Shown in pieces: positions 7,255 to 14,996 of a stretch of DNA of 40,180 nucleotides. Made by a program: the position numbers and the translations under genes. The notes beneath the pieces are model-generated. The model saw only the letters and a list, made by a program, of their open reading frames with translations. It was not told the origin of the DNA and searched no databases. This DNA is from Puniceicoccales bacterium (lineage in GTDB: Bacteria > Verrucomicrobiota > Verrucomicrobiia > Opitutales > UBA953). How positions within the stretch are numbered: position 1 is the first letter of the stretch; every line of letters starts with the position of its first letter. The DNA lies in assembly GCA_031256995.1 (NCBI GenBank), contig JAIRPL010000069.1, positions 1 through 40,180 of the forward strand, given 5' to 3'.

Positions 7255-8697
7255 TCACTTCGCCACGGCGGCGACGGCCTGGCGAAGCTGGCGGATGCTG
7301 GCGTCCAGGCGGCTGGCTCCGGGTTGGGCGGCGGCCGTGTCAAGGGCGGCCGTGGCGGCGGAAAAGTCGTGGTGCTCGTAGGCGGCGTAGGCATGGAGGA
7401 ACCAGGCCTCGGCGGGAGAGGCGAACTTTGCCGGTTTTTCACGGTTTTGGGTCAGCGCGACGGCCGCCGAGGTCTGCGCAAAGGCCGCCTTGGGATTTTC
7501 CCCGTGGAGCAGGAGGCGGGCGAGGTGAAGGCGAAGCTCGGGGTCATCCGGCGTCTGGGCGACCGCCCTTTCGAGGGCGGCCATGGCGCGCGAGGGTTCG
7601 CGGTGCCGCTGCCAGGCGGAGGCCAGGAGTTCCCAGTGCTGGCGCGTGGGCGGGAGGCGGCCCGTGGCAAGGGCGTCCTCGAGGGTGAGGGCGGCCTCGT
7701 CATGCTGCCCGAGGGAAAAGAGGAGGGCGGTGGTGTTCAGGTAATCCTGCGGGGTGTCGAGGCGGCCGTCCTGCGCCGGGGTGGCGGAGGCCGGGAGCAG
7801 CTCGCGGGCGCGCCTTTGGGTGAGCAGGGCGCGCGCCTGCCAGAGGCGGACTTGCGATGGCGTGCGCGCCTCGGTGGCGAGGCCGATGTAGATGGCAAAG
7901 AGCTGCCGCCAGTAGACAGGGTTGCGGGGATCCCTGGCGAGGAGGACCTCAAGGTGCTCGGCGACGGCGCGGCTGTCGCCGAGTTGCTGGTGGATGGCGG
8001 CGGCGAGAAGCAGGCTGGCCTCGTGAAGGGCGGGGCGGCGGGCGAGCGATTCGCCGGCGGCCGCGAGGGAGGCCTCGAGGGCCGGGCGCCCCGGTTTTTC
8101 GGGGTCGAGCGTCCCCGCCGCGTAGTCAAGCGTGGCGGCGTAGTAAAAGATGTCGGGGTTCGGGCGCGGGCCGGCGAGCGCGAGCCACTGCTTGGCGTGG
8201 CGCTGGGCGTCATCGAGCACGGCGCGCCGGCGGGTTGCCCCGGCGGAGGCGGGAAGCTCGGAGTATTTTTGGTAATGGAGCTGGCTGAGTGTCTGGCGGA
8301 CCTGCGCGAGGACGGAGGCGTCGAACCAGTTTTTCCCCGCCGCGATCCCCAGGGATTCCTCAAGGGGCGCGATGGCCTCAAGGGGGCGCCCAAGGTTGAG
8401 CAGGGCCTGCCCGCGGATTTGCAGGAAGAGGGCCTGGTCGAAGCTGCCAGGCTTGGCGGCGGGGAGGATGCTCTGGTCGATGAGGTCCAGAAGCCCCTGG
8501 AAATTGGAGGCGTCGAGCAGCTTGGACAGGGCGGGGATGTGCCCGGCCACGTCATCGGCGAGGGATGGGTGCCGGGCGGATTCGGGGGCCTCCTGCCGGG
8601 CGTGGATCACGGGCGCGGAGGGGATGGCGGCCGGCGCGCCAAGCGCGGCAAGCAGGGCGAGGGCGGCGGCGCGGTGTCCGGGTGTGGTGTTTGGCAT
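7255..8697 (-). CDS. Exported TPR-repeat protein of the TonB operon
   Basis: The 480-aa protein has an N-terminal hydrophobic signal-like segment (about residues 9-25, ALALLAALGAPAA) and then many helical repeats with the TPR pattern. Examples are LFLQIRGQALLNLGRPLEAIAPLEESL, a repeat around HWELLASAWQRHREPSRAMAALERAV, and AEAWFLHAYAAYEHHDFSAATAALDTA near the end. TPR proteins are scaffolds. One encoded directly after tonB would probably be periplasmic and contact the TonB complex, a pairing known in TonB clusters of several Gram-negative groups. The start at 8697 was chosen for the signal; a further 24 in-frame codons upstream overlap the tonB stop region. It begins 43 bp after tonB. Confidence 0.82.
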   Translation of the reverse strand: MPNTTPGHRAAALALLAALGAPAAIPSAPVIHARQEAPESARHPSLADDVAGHIPALSKLLDASNFQGLLDLIDQSILPAAKPGSFDQALFLQIRGQALLNLGRPLEAIAPLEESLGIAAGKNWFDASVLAQVRQTLSQLHYQKYSELPASAGATRRRAVLDDAQRHAKQWLALAGPRPNPDIFYYAATLDYAAGTLDPEKPGRPALEASLAAAGESLARRPALHEASLLLAAAIHQQLGDSRAVAEHLEVLLARDPRNPVYWRQLFAIYIGLATEARTPSQVRLWQARALLTQRRARELLPASATPAQDGRLDTPQDYLNTTALLFSLGQHDEAALTLEDALATGRLPPTRQHWELLASAWQRHREPSRAMAALERAVAQTPDDPELRLHLARLLLHGENPKAAFAQTSAAVALTQNREKPAKFASPAEAWFLHAYAAYEHHDFSAATAALDTAAAQPGASRLDASIRQLRQAVAAVAK

Positions 8698-8740
8698 GGC
8701 TGTCGTGTGCGGCGGTGGTGGCGGTGGATGCGTGCGTGCG

Positions 8741-9421
8741 TCAGTCCCCGGGAAAGCTGAATTCGACATCGATCAGGACGCGGCGCGTGGCGACGGGTTT
8801 CCCGGATTTTTTGCCCGGGCGGAATTTCCACCGGGAGATGGTGCGCAGGGCCTCGGTCTCGAATCCGGCGTTGGTGGAGCGGACGACGAAGGGGGAGATG
8901 ACGGCGCCGGATTCGTCTATGGAGAAGCCGAGGGTGACGGTGCCGGAAAGGCGGGACCGCCGCATCTCGTAGGGGTATTGCGGCTGGGGGAAGAAGGTTT
9001 TCGCCGGCTTCTCGTCGAGTTGCGAGAAGTCGAATACGTTCCTGAGGCTGACGGGTTTCGCGGAGAATCCGGCCCTTGGGATGGTGATGGCGGCCGCGGC
9101 GCCGAGTGACGGCGGCGGCGGGGGCTGGAGTGTCTGCTGGAAGGCGGTCTGGATGGCGGGTGCCGGGACGTCGGCCTGCATGGGCGGGGCGAGGTCGGGC
9201 GCGGCCGTCTCGGGGGCGGCTTCCTCCGGCGGCGGGGCGGCCTCCTCCTGCTCCGGGGGCTCGGGATCGAGCTGCGGGAGCGGGGCGAGGGCGATGACGG
9301 GGGGCGGGGCGGAGTCCGCTGGCGCGGCGGCCTGCCTGCCCGGGAAGAGGATGTGGGCATAGGCCACGAAGGCGTGGATGCCTGTCGCGAGGAGTATGCC
9401 GATGATGAGGTCAATGCGCAT
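8741..9421 (-). CDS. tonB: TonB-family energy transducer
   Basis: The 226-aa protein has the TonB plan. It has an N-terminal inner-membrane helix (MRIDLIIGILLATGIHAFVA), a Pro/Glu/Ala-rich periplasm-spanning linker (about residues 35-110), and a C-terminal TonB domain (about 135-226). That domain shows the family pattern QYPYEMRR, SGTVTLGFSIDESGAV, V-x-STNAGFETEALRTISRWKFRP, and a final beta strand VLIDVEFSF. It would carry proton-motive energy from ExbB/ExbD to outer-membrane receptors such as the one encoded at 11850-14504. Gene order exbB-exbD-exbD-tonB supports the assignment. The gap to the upstream exbD is 61 bp. Confidence 0.92.
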   Translation of the reverse strand: MRIDLIIGILLATGIHAFVAYAHILFPGRQAAAPADSAPPPVIALAPLPQLDPEPPEQEEAAPPPEEAAPETAAPDLAPPMQADVPAPAIQTAFQQTLQPPPPPSLGAAAAITIPRAGFSAKPVSLRNVFDFSQLDEKPAKTFFPQPQYPYEMRRSRLSGTVTLGFSIDESGAVISPFVVRSTNAGFETEALRTISRWKFRPGKKSGKPVATRRVLIDVEFSFPGD

Positions 9422-9482
9422 GGCGGTGGTGTGGGCGTGGTTCGGGGATGCCGGCTGGCGGGCGCGGGGCGTTTGCGGCGGT

Positions 9483-10040
9483 TCAGCGTCCGGAGGCGCG
9501 CGGGGCGGTCTCGATGGAGACTTGCTGGATGCCGGCCTTGCGAACCTCGTCCAGGGCGGCGATGACGGCGCCGTAACTGGCGGCATCGTCGCCTGTGACG
9601 AGGACCCTCGGGGAGGGCGTGGTGGCCTTGAGGTTGAGCAGGCGCGGGCGGATCTCGGCGTTGGTGATGGGTTCCTTGTTCCAATACGCGGTGCCTGTCG
9701 CGGAGAGTTGGAGGATGGCGAGGTCGTTCTCCGCCCTCGGGCTTGGGGGCGCGAGCGTGGCCTGGGGAAGCTCCACCGGGATGGACTGGATCTTGTTCAG
9801 CGAGAGGGTGAACAGGACGAATGTCGCCAGCAGGAAGAATATGACGTCGATGAGCGGGATGATCTCCACGCGGGCGCGCGGCCTGGCGGCGGGGGACCCG
9901 GGCGGGTGGATGGCGGCGCGTTTTTTTGGCGGGGGGAACGGCGCGGCTCCAGCGCCCGCCCGGGCGGCGCCGCAGGCGGCGTGCCTGGGGCCGGATGCCG
10001 GCGCCCCTGGGCGTGGCGTTCTTGGGAATATGGGACTCAT
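9483..10040 (-). CDS. exbD: ExbD/TolR-family biopolymer transport protein (copy 1)
   Basis: This 185-aa ExbD has a single transmembrane helix containing the essential aspartate (D65 in PLIDVIFFLL) that conducts protons with ExbB, and a periplasmic domain with the usual VTGDDAASYGAVIAALDEVRKAGI segment. It differs from typical ExbD in a ~57-residue cytoplasmic N-terminus rich in Pro, Ala and Arg. Over the membrane segment its DNA is identical for 76 bp to the neighbouring exbD copy, while the periplasmic domains differ. It starts 12 bp after the upstream exbD stop, indicating co-transcription. Confidence 0.92.
   Translation of the reverse strand: MSPIFPRTPRPGAPASGPRHAACGAARAGAGAAPFPPPKKRAAIHPPGSPAARPRARVEIIPLIDVIFFLLATFVLFTLSLNKIQSIPVELPQATLAPPSPRAENDLAILQLSATGTAYWNKEPITNAEIRPRLLNLKATTPSPRVLVTGDDAASYGAVIAALDEVRKAGIQQVSIETAPRASGR
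9804..9879. repeat. 76-bp perfect direct repeat, exbD copy 1 member
   Basis: Bases 9804-9879 are identical to 10362-10437. The block encodes the cytoplasmic boundary, the aspartate-bearing transmembrane helix and the first residue after it. Flanking sequence of the two genes diverges sharply, which points to recent gene conversion or very strong constraint. Confidence 0.95.
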
Positions 10041-10052
10041 GGCGCGGGCGGG

Positions 10053-10535
10053 CTACGGGTTTGAAAGCTTGGTCTCGATGTGAACCTTGGTGATTCCTGC
10101 CTTGCGGATCTCGTCCACGACATAGCGGACCTGCTGGAAGGAGGCCGAGGCGTCGCCATTGACGAGGATGCGTGGGTCCGGCTCGGCCATTTTCCAGGCC
10201 TTGAGGCGGTCGATGAATTCATCGGGTGTGACCCCGGCCTTGTCCCATCCGATGGTCCCCTGCGCGGTGATGGTGACGGTGACGGCGCCCTTGTCGTCGC
10301 GGGCGGACCCCGTCCCGGCGGCGGGCAGCCGCACCGGCAGGCCGCCCGTGCGGTTCAGGGCGAGGGTGAACAGGACGAATGTCGCCAGCAGGAAGAATAT
10401 GACGTCGATGAGCGGGATGATCTCCACGCGGGCGCGCTTGCGCGGCGTGGCCTCGAAGGGCGGGCGGATGGCGGCCGGCGCGGGTGGCGGCGGGAACGGC
10501 CCGGTGATGGGCGGCGGCGGGGAGGCGGGCGGCAT
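10053..10535 (-). CDS. exbD: ExbD/TolR-family biopolymer transport protein (copy 2)
   Basis: The 160-aa protein has a Pro-rich cytoplasmic N-terminus (about 35 residues), then R-A-R-V-E-I-I-P-L-I-D with the proton-relay aspartate at residue 44. One membrane helix and a periplasmic ExbD domain follow (DPRILVNGDASASFQQVRYVVDEIRKAGI). The TOL/EXB motor normally contains an ExbD dimer; two different ExbD subunits in one operon suggest a heterodimer or exchangeable subunits. The gene lies 48 bp after exbB. Confidence 0.92.
   Translation of the reverse strand: MPPASPPPPITGPFPPPPAPAAIRPPFEATPRKRARVEIIPLIDVIFFLLATFVLFTLALNRTGGLPVRLPAAGTGSARDDKGAVTVTITAQGTIGWDKAGVTPDEFIDRLKAWKMAEPDPRILVNGDASASFQQVRYVVDEIRKAGITKVHIETKLSNP
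10362..10437. repeat. 76-bp perfect direct repeat, exbD copy 2 member
   Basis: This is the partner of 9804-9879, in the same orientation and identical at all 76 positions. Confidence 0.95.
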
Positions 10536-10583
10536 GGCGCGGCGACTTTGGTTTGGCGGGGCGGGCGGCGGTCGCGGCGGGGC

Positions 10584-11339
10584 TTAGATGCCCGCGCCGG
10601 GGTCGGCGATGGTGTTGTCGGTGGTGTGAAGGCCGTTGGCCTTCTGGATGGCCAGATTGAGGGCGCTGGCGGCGTTGGCGATGTCGGCGCGCACCTGCTC
10701 GACGCGGGCGTTGAGGACGTTGAAGGGGAAAAGCGCGGCGATGGCGATGGCGAGGCCGCAGGTGGTGGCGATGAGCGCCTCGCCGACGCCGCCGGTGATG
10801 CCGCCGGCGCTGGCGGCTATATCCGTGCCGTTGAGCGAGTTGAACGTGCCGATCATGCCCGTCACGGTGCCAAGGAGGCCCAGGAGCGGGGCGGCGGTGA
10901 TGCAGGTGTCAAGGATGGGGATGCCCTGCTGGTAGCGGGCAAGCTCCTTGCTGGAGGCCTGGGCGAAGGCGTCCTCCAGCGAGAGGTCGCGGTGCGTCAG
11001 GGCGTTGACGAGGATGCGGGCCACAAAGTCCCGGCTTGTCGCGCCGACGCGGACGGCCCCCTCGATGTCGCGTTTCTCGACACGCTCGTAGATGAGGCAG
11101 GAGGCGTGCGGATTGCGGACAAATTTCTCCCGGGCGAGGAAGAGCAGGCGCTCGATGATGACGGCGAGCGTGACGAAGGAGACGAGCAGGATGGGCCACA
11201 TGATCGGCCCGCCCTTCTTGAAGTAGCCCAAGGCTCCCTCCCCGGCGAGAAGGGCCTGGCCTTCCGGGGCGGCGGCGGTGGTTGCGACGGCGTTGGCGGC
11301 GTTGGCAAGGAGAGCGGTCAGAGTGATGGAGGCTGGCAT
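10584..11339 (-). CDS. exbB: ExbB/TolQ/MotA-family proton channel protein
   Basis: The 251-aa protein carries three membrane segments: about residues 44-68 (GPIMWPILLVSFVTLAVIIE), about 150-170 (ITAAPLLGLLGTVTGMIGTF, the highly conserved family signature) and about 188-210 (LIATTCGLAIAIAALFPFNV). The long cytoplasmic loop between the first two is typical of ExbB. A hydrophobic N-terminal extension of about 40 residues may be a cleaved signal. With the two ExbD proteins it forms the proton-driven motor for TonB in the inner membrane. It is the first gene of the minus-strand operon and has a Fur-box-like palindrome 73 bp upstream of its start. Confidence 0.94.
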   Translation of the reverse strand: MPASITLTALLANAANAVATTAAAPEGQALLAGEGALGYFKKGGPIMWPILLVSFVTLAVIIERLLFLAREKFVRNPHASCLIYERVEKRDIEGAVRVGATSRDFVARILVNALTHRDLSLEDAFAQASSKELARYQQGIPILDTCITAAPLLGLLGTVTGMIGTFNSLNGTDIAASAGGITGGVGEALIATTCGLAIAIAALFPFNVLNARVEQVRADIANAASALNLAIQKANGLHTTDNTIADPGAGI

Positions 11340-11411
11340 GGATGGTGGTTTTTATTGGTGAGGGCGCGCGGCTGGAATGGACGGCGCGGGAATTCGTTGG
11401 ATGGATGCGAA

Positions 11412-11426
11412 TGAGAATGAGTCTCA
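11412..11426 (-). promoter_or_regulatory. Fur-box-like operator upstream of exbB
   Basis: TGAGAATGAGTCTCA matches the 7-1-7 Fur inverted repeat (TGAGAAT-n-ATTCTCA type) with one mismatch in the right arm, and contains a perfect TGAGA/TCTCA core. It lies 73 bp before the exbB start in a 197-bp intergenic region. Iron-dependent repression of the exbB-exbD-exbD-tonB operon is the natural reading; the promoter elements themselves are not clear. Confidence 0.6.
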
Positions 11427-11520
11427 AAAGTCATGCAATCCGTTTTGATCTCGGGACGGTGTTTTGTGGATTCGGAATTTTCGGGGAAGTTTCGGGGAAG
11501 TGACACGGGTGGCGTTTGTT

Positions 11521-11536
11521 GCGCGGCCGCCCGCGG
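11521..11536 (-). terminator. Possible terminator hairpin after the DUF2292 gene
   Basis: CGCGG (11522-11526), a 4-nt loop and CCGCG (11531-11535) lie immediately past the stop codon of the DUF2292 gene. The stem is short and no U-tract follows, so confidence is low. Confidence 0.3.
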
Positions 11537-11821
11537 TCACTTTCCCGGGAACCGGATTTTTTCGGTTTGTTCGACCTGGGTGACTTTGCCGTCGTGGATG
11601 ACGATCTGGACGGCCCCAAAACGCGTGGCGGCGACGCGGCGGCGGACGTGCTCCAGCCATGACTCGGGGATCTGCTCCCCGGCGCTGGCCGGGTTTGCGC
11701 CGCCGCCAGCGCCGGCCGGCGGCGAGGTTTTTGCCGGCGGGGATTTTTCCTCCCCATCCCCCGGCGCGCTGCCGCCACCGGGTTCCGGAACGGCGTTTTC
11801 CTGTGTCTCATGGTGGCGCAT
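11537..11821 (-). CDS. YezD/DUF2292-family small protein
   Basis: The 94-aa protein has a low-complexity Gly/Pro/Ala N-terminus (about residues 12-50). A C-terminal domain of about 40 residues has the recognisable pattern WLEHVRRRVAATRFGAVQIVIHDGKV followed by TQVEQTEKIRF. This pattern (G-x-V-x-I-x-I-H-D-G-K-V and TEK-R) is that of the DUF2292/YezD family, whose members often accompany sulfur-acquisition genes; the biochemical role is unknown. It starts 28 bp after the TonB-dependent receptor gene on the same strand, so the two are probably co-transcribed. That hints the receptor's substrate may be a sulfur compound, but this is inference. Confidence 0.8.
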   Translation of the reverse strand: MRHHETQENAVPEPGGGSAPGDGEEKSPPAKTSPPAGAGGGANPASAGEQIPESWLEHVRRRVAATRFGAVQIVIHDGKVTQVEQTEKIRFPGK

Positions 11822-11849
11822 GACGGGACTTGGGCGGCGGGTTGCGAGG

Positions 11850-14504
11850 TTAGAACGTGGCGGTCACGCGAAGCTGGGCCCCGAGGCGCTCGGCGGGGAG
11901 CAGGTAGGCGTAGCTGTCGCCCGCATAATTGCCCGAGGGGGACCAGTTTTTCTCGTTGGTGACATTTGCGATGTCGAGGTCAACGCGCCAGTTCTTGTGG
12001 GTGTAGAAGGCCCCAAGGTCCAGGTTGAACTGGACGGGCACCTCGGTGCGGGCGTTGGCGAGCCAGCCGGAGGTGGCCCAGAAGCTGGCCTTGAGGCCGA
12101 ACCCGTTGGAGAAGGTGTAGCTGGCCCAGAGGTTTCCGCTGTTGCGCGGGATGCCCGTGGAGCGCGAGCCGTCGTTCTGGTTCACGTCGAGGTAGCTGTA
12201 GTTGCCCCCGACGGCAAAGCTGGCGTTGGGCTGGTAGGAAACGGCCAGCTCGAGGCCCTGGAAGGTCTGCTTGTTGGTCCGCGAGAGGATGCTGGTGGCC
12301 GTGATGGGCGTGGGCGTGTGGCGTGTCTGGTGGAAGAACGCCGTGCTTGCGAAGAGCTTTCCCTTGATCAGCTCAAACTTGGAGCCGATCTCGAAGAGTT
12401 CGCTCTTCAGCGTGAAGGTGTCCTTGTCGAGGCGCTGGTGGCGGTAATTGCCCGGCTCCTCGCCCATGAAGCCCTGGGTAAGGCAGCATCCGCAATCCCC
12501 GGCGGCGATGTCGCGGTCAACGGCGGCGTAGAGCGAGATCCAGTCGGTGGGCTGGTAGGTGAGGCTGGCGTTCAGGTCGTAGTTCACGGAGCTTACGTCG
12601 TCATTGAAGTCGTAGCCCCGCAGGACGCCCTCCTGGACGAGCTTGTAGGTCGGGAGCAGGGCGCGGAGCGTGTCCCGGATGGCGGTCACGCGGGCGCCGG
12701 CGCGGAGCGTGAGCTTGTTCCACTGGAATTTTTGCTCCGTGAAGAAGTTGTATTGCTGCAGCTGGTTGATGCGCAGGTCGGATCCCGAGATCCCGCGCAC
12801 GGAGAGGCCCGCGTAGCGACCGCCGCCGCGCGCGTAGGCCGGGGCGATGGCGAGGTAGCCGTACTTGGGCGAGTTGACCGGGAAGTAGGGGTAGTAGCCG
12901 GCATCGTCCGGGCCGCCGGCCAGGCCCCGTGAGTTGACAAAGACGATGCTGGACGGATCGGCGTAGATGTTGTCCACGCCGATGGTGTTGCCGGTGCCGA
13001 GGCTGCCCGCCCCGTCGGCCGGGTCCGTGGCGTCAGGCGTGTCGGAGGCGACGCGCTCGGCGCCGTGGCCCGCGTTGTCGCAGAGGTTCCAGAGATAGCG
13101 GTACTCGAACCCGGAGTTGCTTTGGTGGCGGAGGCCGCCCGCGAGCTTGAACTCGTTGTCCGTGATGAACTCGAGGCGCTGGGTGATCATCTTGTTTATC
13201 ATGAAGCTGTGGTATTCGTCGTAACCGAACACATAGCTTTTGCTGTATTGGAAGAGCGTGTTGGCGCGCAGGGAGAAGTGGTCGTTGATCTTGTACTGGG
13301 CGATGTTTTGCGCGATGAACTCGAAGGTGTCGGAGAAGGAGTCCTTGGTGTGGATGGTCTGCCCGCCGTCGATGGATGTCTTGCGCTGGTCCTCCGGGCG
13401 CACGGTCCAGTATTGGAGCAGGGCCGGGTTGTCGGCCGTCCACGGGGCGCTGATGGTCTCGCCGCTCCCGAGCTGCTGGAAAACGCCGGGGTTGTTGGCA
13501 TAGCCCTGGTAATAGTTGCCGTTCCAGGCCACGACGGGCGAGGCCGCCCCGGCGCTGTATTGCCAGTTGTCCACAAGATCCTGGTCCACGCGGTTGATGC
13601 CGTAGGGCATGGCCCCGCGCGAGGCGGTGTAGGTGATGTTGGTGTCCACGGTGAGGCCCTTGATTTCCTTGGGCTTCCACGTGGTGGCGAGGTACACGTC
13701 CTCAAAGTCGCTCCGGGAGTTGCCCCAGCGCTGCTTGGCGTCGGTCTTTTGAAGGCTGATGCGGGCGGCGAATTCGTCGGGGACGAGCACGCGGTTGTAG
13801 TCGAGCTGCGTGGTGTACTGGCCGTAGGTCGTCCTGTCCGTCAGCCCGACCCGCCCCACGGTCGTGGAGAGGCGCAGGTGCTCGCCGTCAAAGAGCGGTT
13901 TTTTTGTGACGTAGTTGACGACGCCCGCCGTGCGGGTGGTGCTGCCCTGTATGACGGAGGGGACGCCGGCCACGATGTCGACGGACTCCCATGCGTTGTT
14001 GTCAAACGGGCGCACGGCCGGGTTGAGCAGCAGGATTCCGTTGCGCGTGGTGTCCGCGCTGCCGCCGCGGATCTTGGCGAAGGTGGAGAAGTTTGACGAC
14101 GTGCCGCGCGAGACGCTGGGGGAATAGCGGGCGAGGTCGGAGAAGTTGTGGAAAAAGTCCGTGTCGATTTGCGCCTTGGTGACCTGGAATATGGAGCGCG
14201 GCGTGTCCTTGAGCAGCTCGTCGAAACCGTAAAAGGCGTTGTTCGGGCGGACGGGGAGCACGGTCTTGTCCACCTCCGCCCCCTCGACGGTGACGGCGTC
14301 CAGGCGGACGGCCTCCTCCTCGGCGGCCGGCTGCGCGGCGGCGTTGTTGGCGGAGGGCGGGTTTCCGGGGGCGGCATTGGCGGCGTCTTGCGCCAGCGCC
14401 GTCCCGGTTCCGGGCGCAAGGATTGCCGGCGCAAGAAGGGCGGCGGCGGCGAGCACCTGCAGGAGGCGCGGATGACGGTTTGGGATTGGTGTGATGTCTG
14501 GCAT
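11850..14504 (-). CDS. TonB-dependent outer-membrane receptor
   Basis: The 884-aa protein has a signal peptide (LLQVLAAAALLAPAILAP, cleavage near A-L-A-Q around residue 39) and an Ala/Pro/Asn linker. The plug domain covers about residues 65-200 (LDAVTVEGAEVDK, the TPRSIFQVTKAQI segment, IRGGSADTTRNGILLL, and ESVDIVAGVPSVIQGSTTRTAGVVNYVTKKP). A large 22-strand-type barrel ends in the expected terminal aromatic (QLRVTATF). The TPRSI plug signature and N-Y-V-T-K-K-P are typical of siderophore-type receptors, but the ligand cannot be read from sequence. An extracellular-loop candidate near the middle of the barrel contains a CGCC cluster. The shorter start at 14504 is preferred because it gives a proper signal peptide; the 67 upstream in-frame codons are Pro/Arg-rich. 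Confidence 0.92.
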   Translation of the reverse strand: MPDITPIPNRHPRLLQVLAAAALLAPAILAPGTGTALAQDAANAAPGNPPSANNAAAQPAAEEEAVRLDAVTVEGAEVDKTVLPVRPNNAFYGFDELLKDTPRSIFQVTKAQIDTDFFHNFSDLARYSPSVSRGTSSNFSTFAKIRGGSADTTRNGILLLNPAVRPFDNNAWESVDIVAGVPSVIQGSTTRTAGVVNYVTKKPLFDGEHLRLSTTVGRVGLTDRTTYGQYTTQLDYNRVLVPDEFAARISLQKTDAKQRWGNSRSDFEDVYLATTWKPKEIKGLTVDTNITYTASRGAMPYGINRVDQDLVDNWQYSAGAASPVVAWNGNYYQGYANNPGVFQQLGSGETISAPWTADNPALLQYWTVRPEDQRKTSIDGGQTIHTKDSFSDTFEFIAQNIAQYKINDHFSLRANTLFQYSKSYVFGYDEYHSFMINKMITQRLEFITDNEFKLAGGLRHQSNSGFEYRYLWNLCDNAGHGAERVASDTPDATDPADGAGSLGTGNTIGVDNIYADPSSIVFVNSRGLAGGPDDAGYYPYFPVNSPKYGYLAIAPAYARGGGRYAGLSVRGISGSDLRINQLQQYNFFTEQKFQWNKLTLRAGARVTAIRDTLRALLPTYKLVQEGVLRGYDFNDDVSSVNYDLNASLTYQPTDWISLYAAVDRDIAAGDCGCCLTQGFMGEEPGNYRHQRLDKDTFTLKSELFEIGSKFELIKGKLFASTAFFHQTRHTPTPITATSILSRTNKQTFQGLELAVSYQPNASFAVGGNYSYLDVNQNDGSRSTGIPRNSGNLWASYTFSNGFGLKASFWATSGWLANARTEVPVQFNLDLGAFYTHKNWRVDLDIANVTNEKNWSPSGNYAGDSYAYLLPAERLGAQLRVTATF

Positions 14505-14611
14505 GGCGGGTTCGCGGTGTGTGGCGTGTGGGGCCGGGTTGGTTGGATGCTCGTGGCGCGGGCGGTGGTGGTGCGCTGCGGCGGCCTTGTTGGGTCTTTC
14601 AGCCGGGCTGG

Positions 14612-14628
14612 CGGGCCTCGGAGGCCCG
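14612..14628 (-). other. G+C-rich hairpin in the receptor gene leader
   Basis: CGGGCCT / AGGCCCG (14612-14618 with 14622-14628) is a perfect 7-bp stem with a 3-nt loop, inside the predicted 5' leader of the TonB receptor gene. It is palindromic, so either strand could fold. Confidence 0.5.
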
Positions 14629-14679
14629 GGGCGCCCTGCCGGCGGTGAATCAGGACAATTCCATGTCGTTTGGTGGCGC

Positions 14680-14711
14680 CATTTCTTGCCATCTTCAGTC
14701 AACATGTCAAC
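14680..14711 (-). promoter_or_regulatory. Possible promoter of the TonB receptor gene with repeated GTTGAC motif
   Basis: On the minus strand TTGACA (14710-14705) is a perfect -35 hexamer; 17 nt further is only a weak -10 (AAGAAA, 14687-14682). The GTTGAC motif is repeated 8 bp apart, which could instead be an activator or repressor site. Confidence 0.3.
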
Positions 14712-14996
14712 AACTGATTTGAAAATTTTTTTGGGGGATGGAAAAATTCCCGCGAAAGCCGGTTTTTTGGGGCCGCTGTGTGCGGACCGACGGCGGAGGT
14801 CTGGGGCGCGCTGGCGGCGTGGGATCGCTGCTGGCGGCGCGGGGTGGGCGGGGAATCGCGGGGGGATGCGCGCGAGGCGGAAAAATCTTCCGCAGATGGC
14901 GTCGGGCAGGGGTGGCCGGGCGGGGCGGGGCGGGCGGGGGCCGTCTGGCGCGAGGCGCGGGGCGCGGGTGGATTGCGGAGGCGGAAACGCGGGGCG

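Larger units (their letters stand above)
14505..14996. other. Intergenic region, 492 bp, probable promoter and leader of the TonB receptor gene
   Basis: No gene was recognised. On the minus strand it holds, in order, a direct repeat GTTGACAT-GTTGAC (14698-14711) containing a TTGACA -35-like hexamer, a G+C-rich stretch with a 7-bp hairpin (14612-14628), and about 105 bp of C/A-rich leader. A structured leader RNA is possible; I could not match it to cobalamin, SAM or other riboswitch consensus sequences. Confidence 0.5.

Noticed and set aside
14505..14711. Cobalamin or SAM riboswitch before the TonB receptor gene
   Set aside because: No conserved cobalamin-box or SAM-I/SAM-II core sequence could be found; only generic G+C-rich hairpins are visible.
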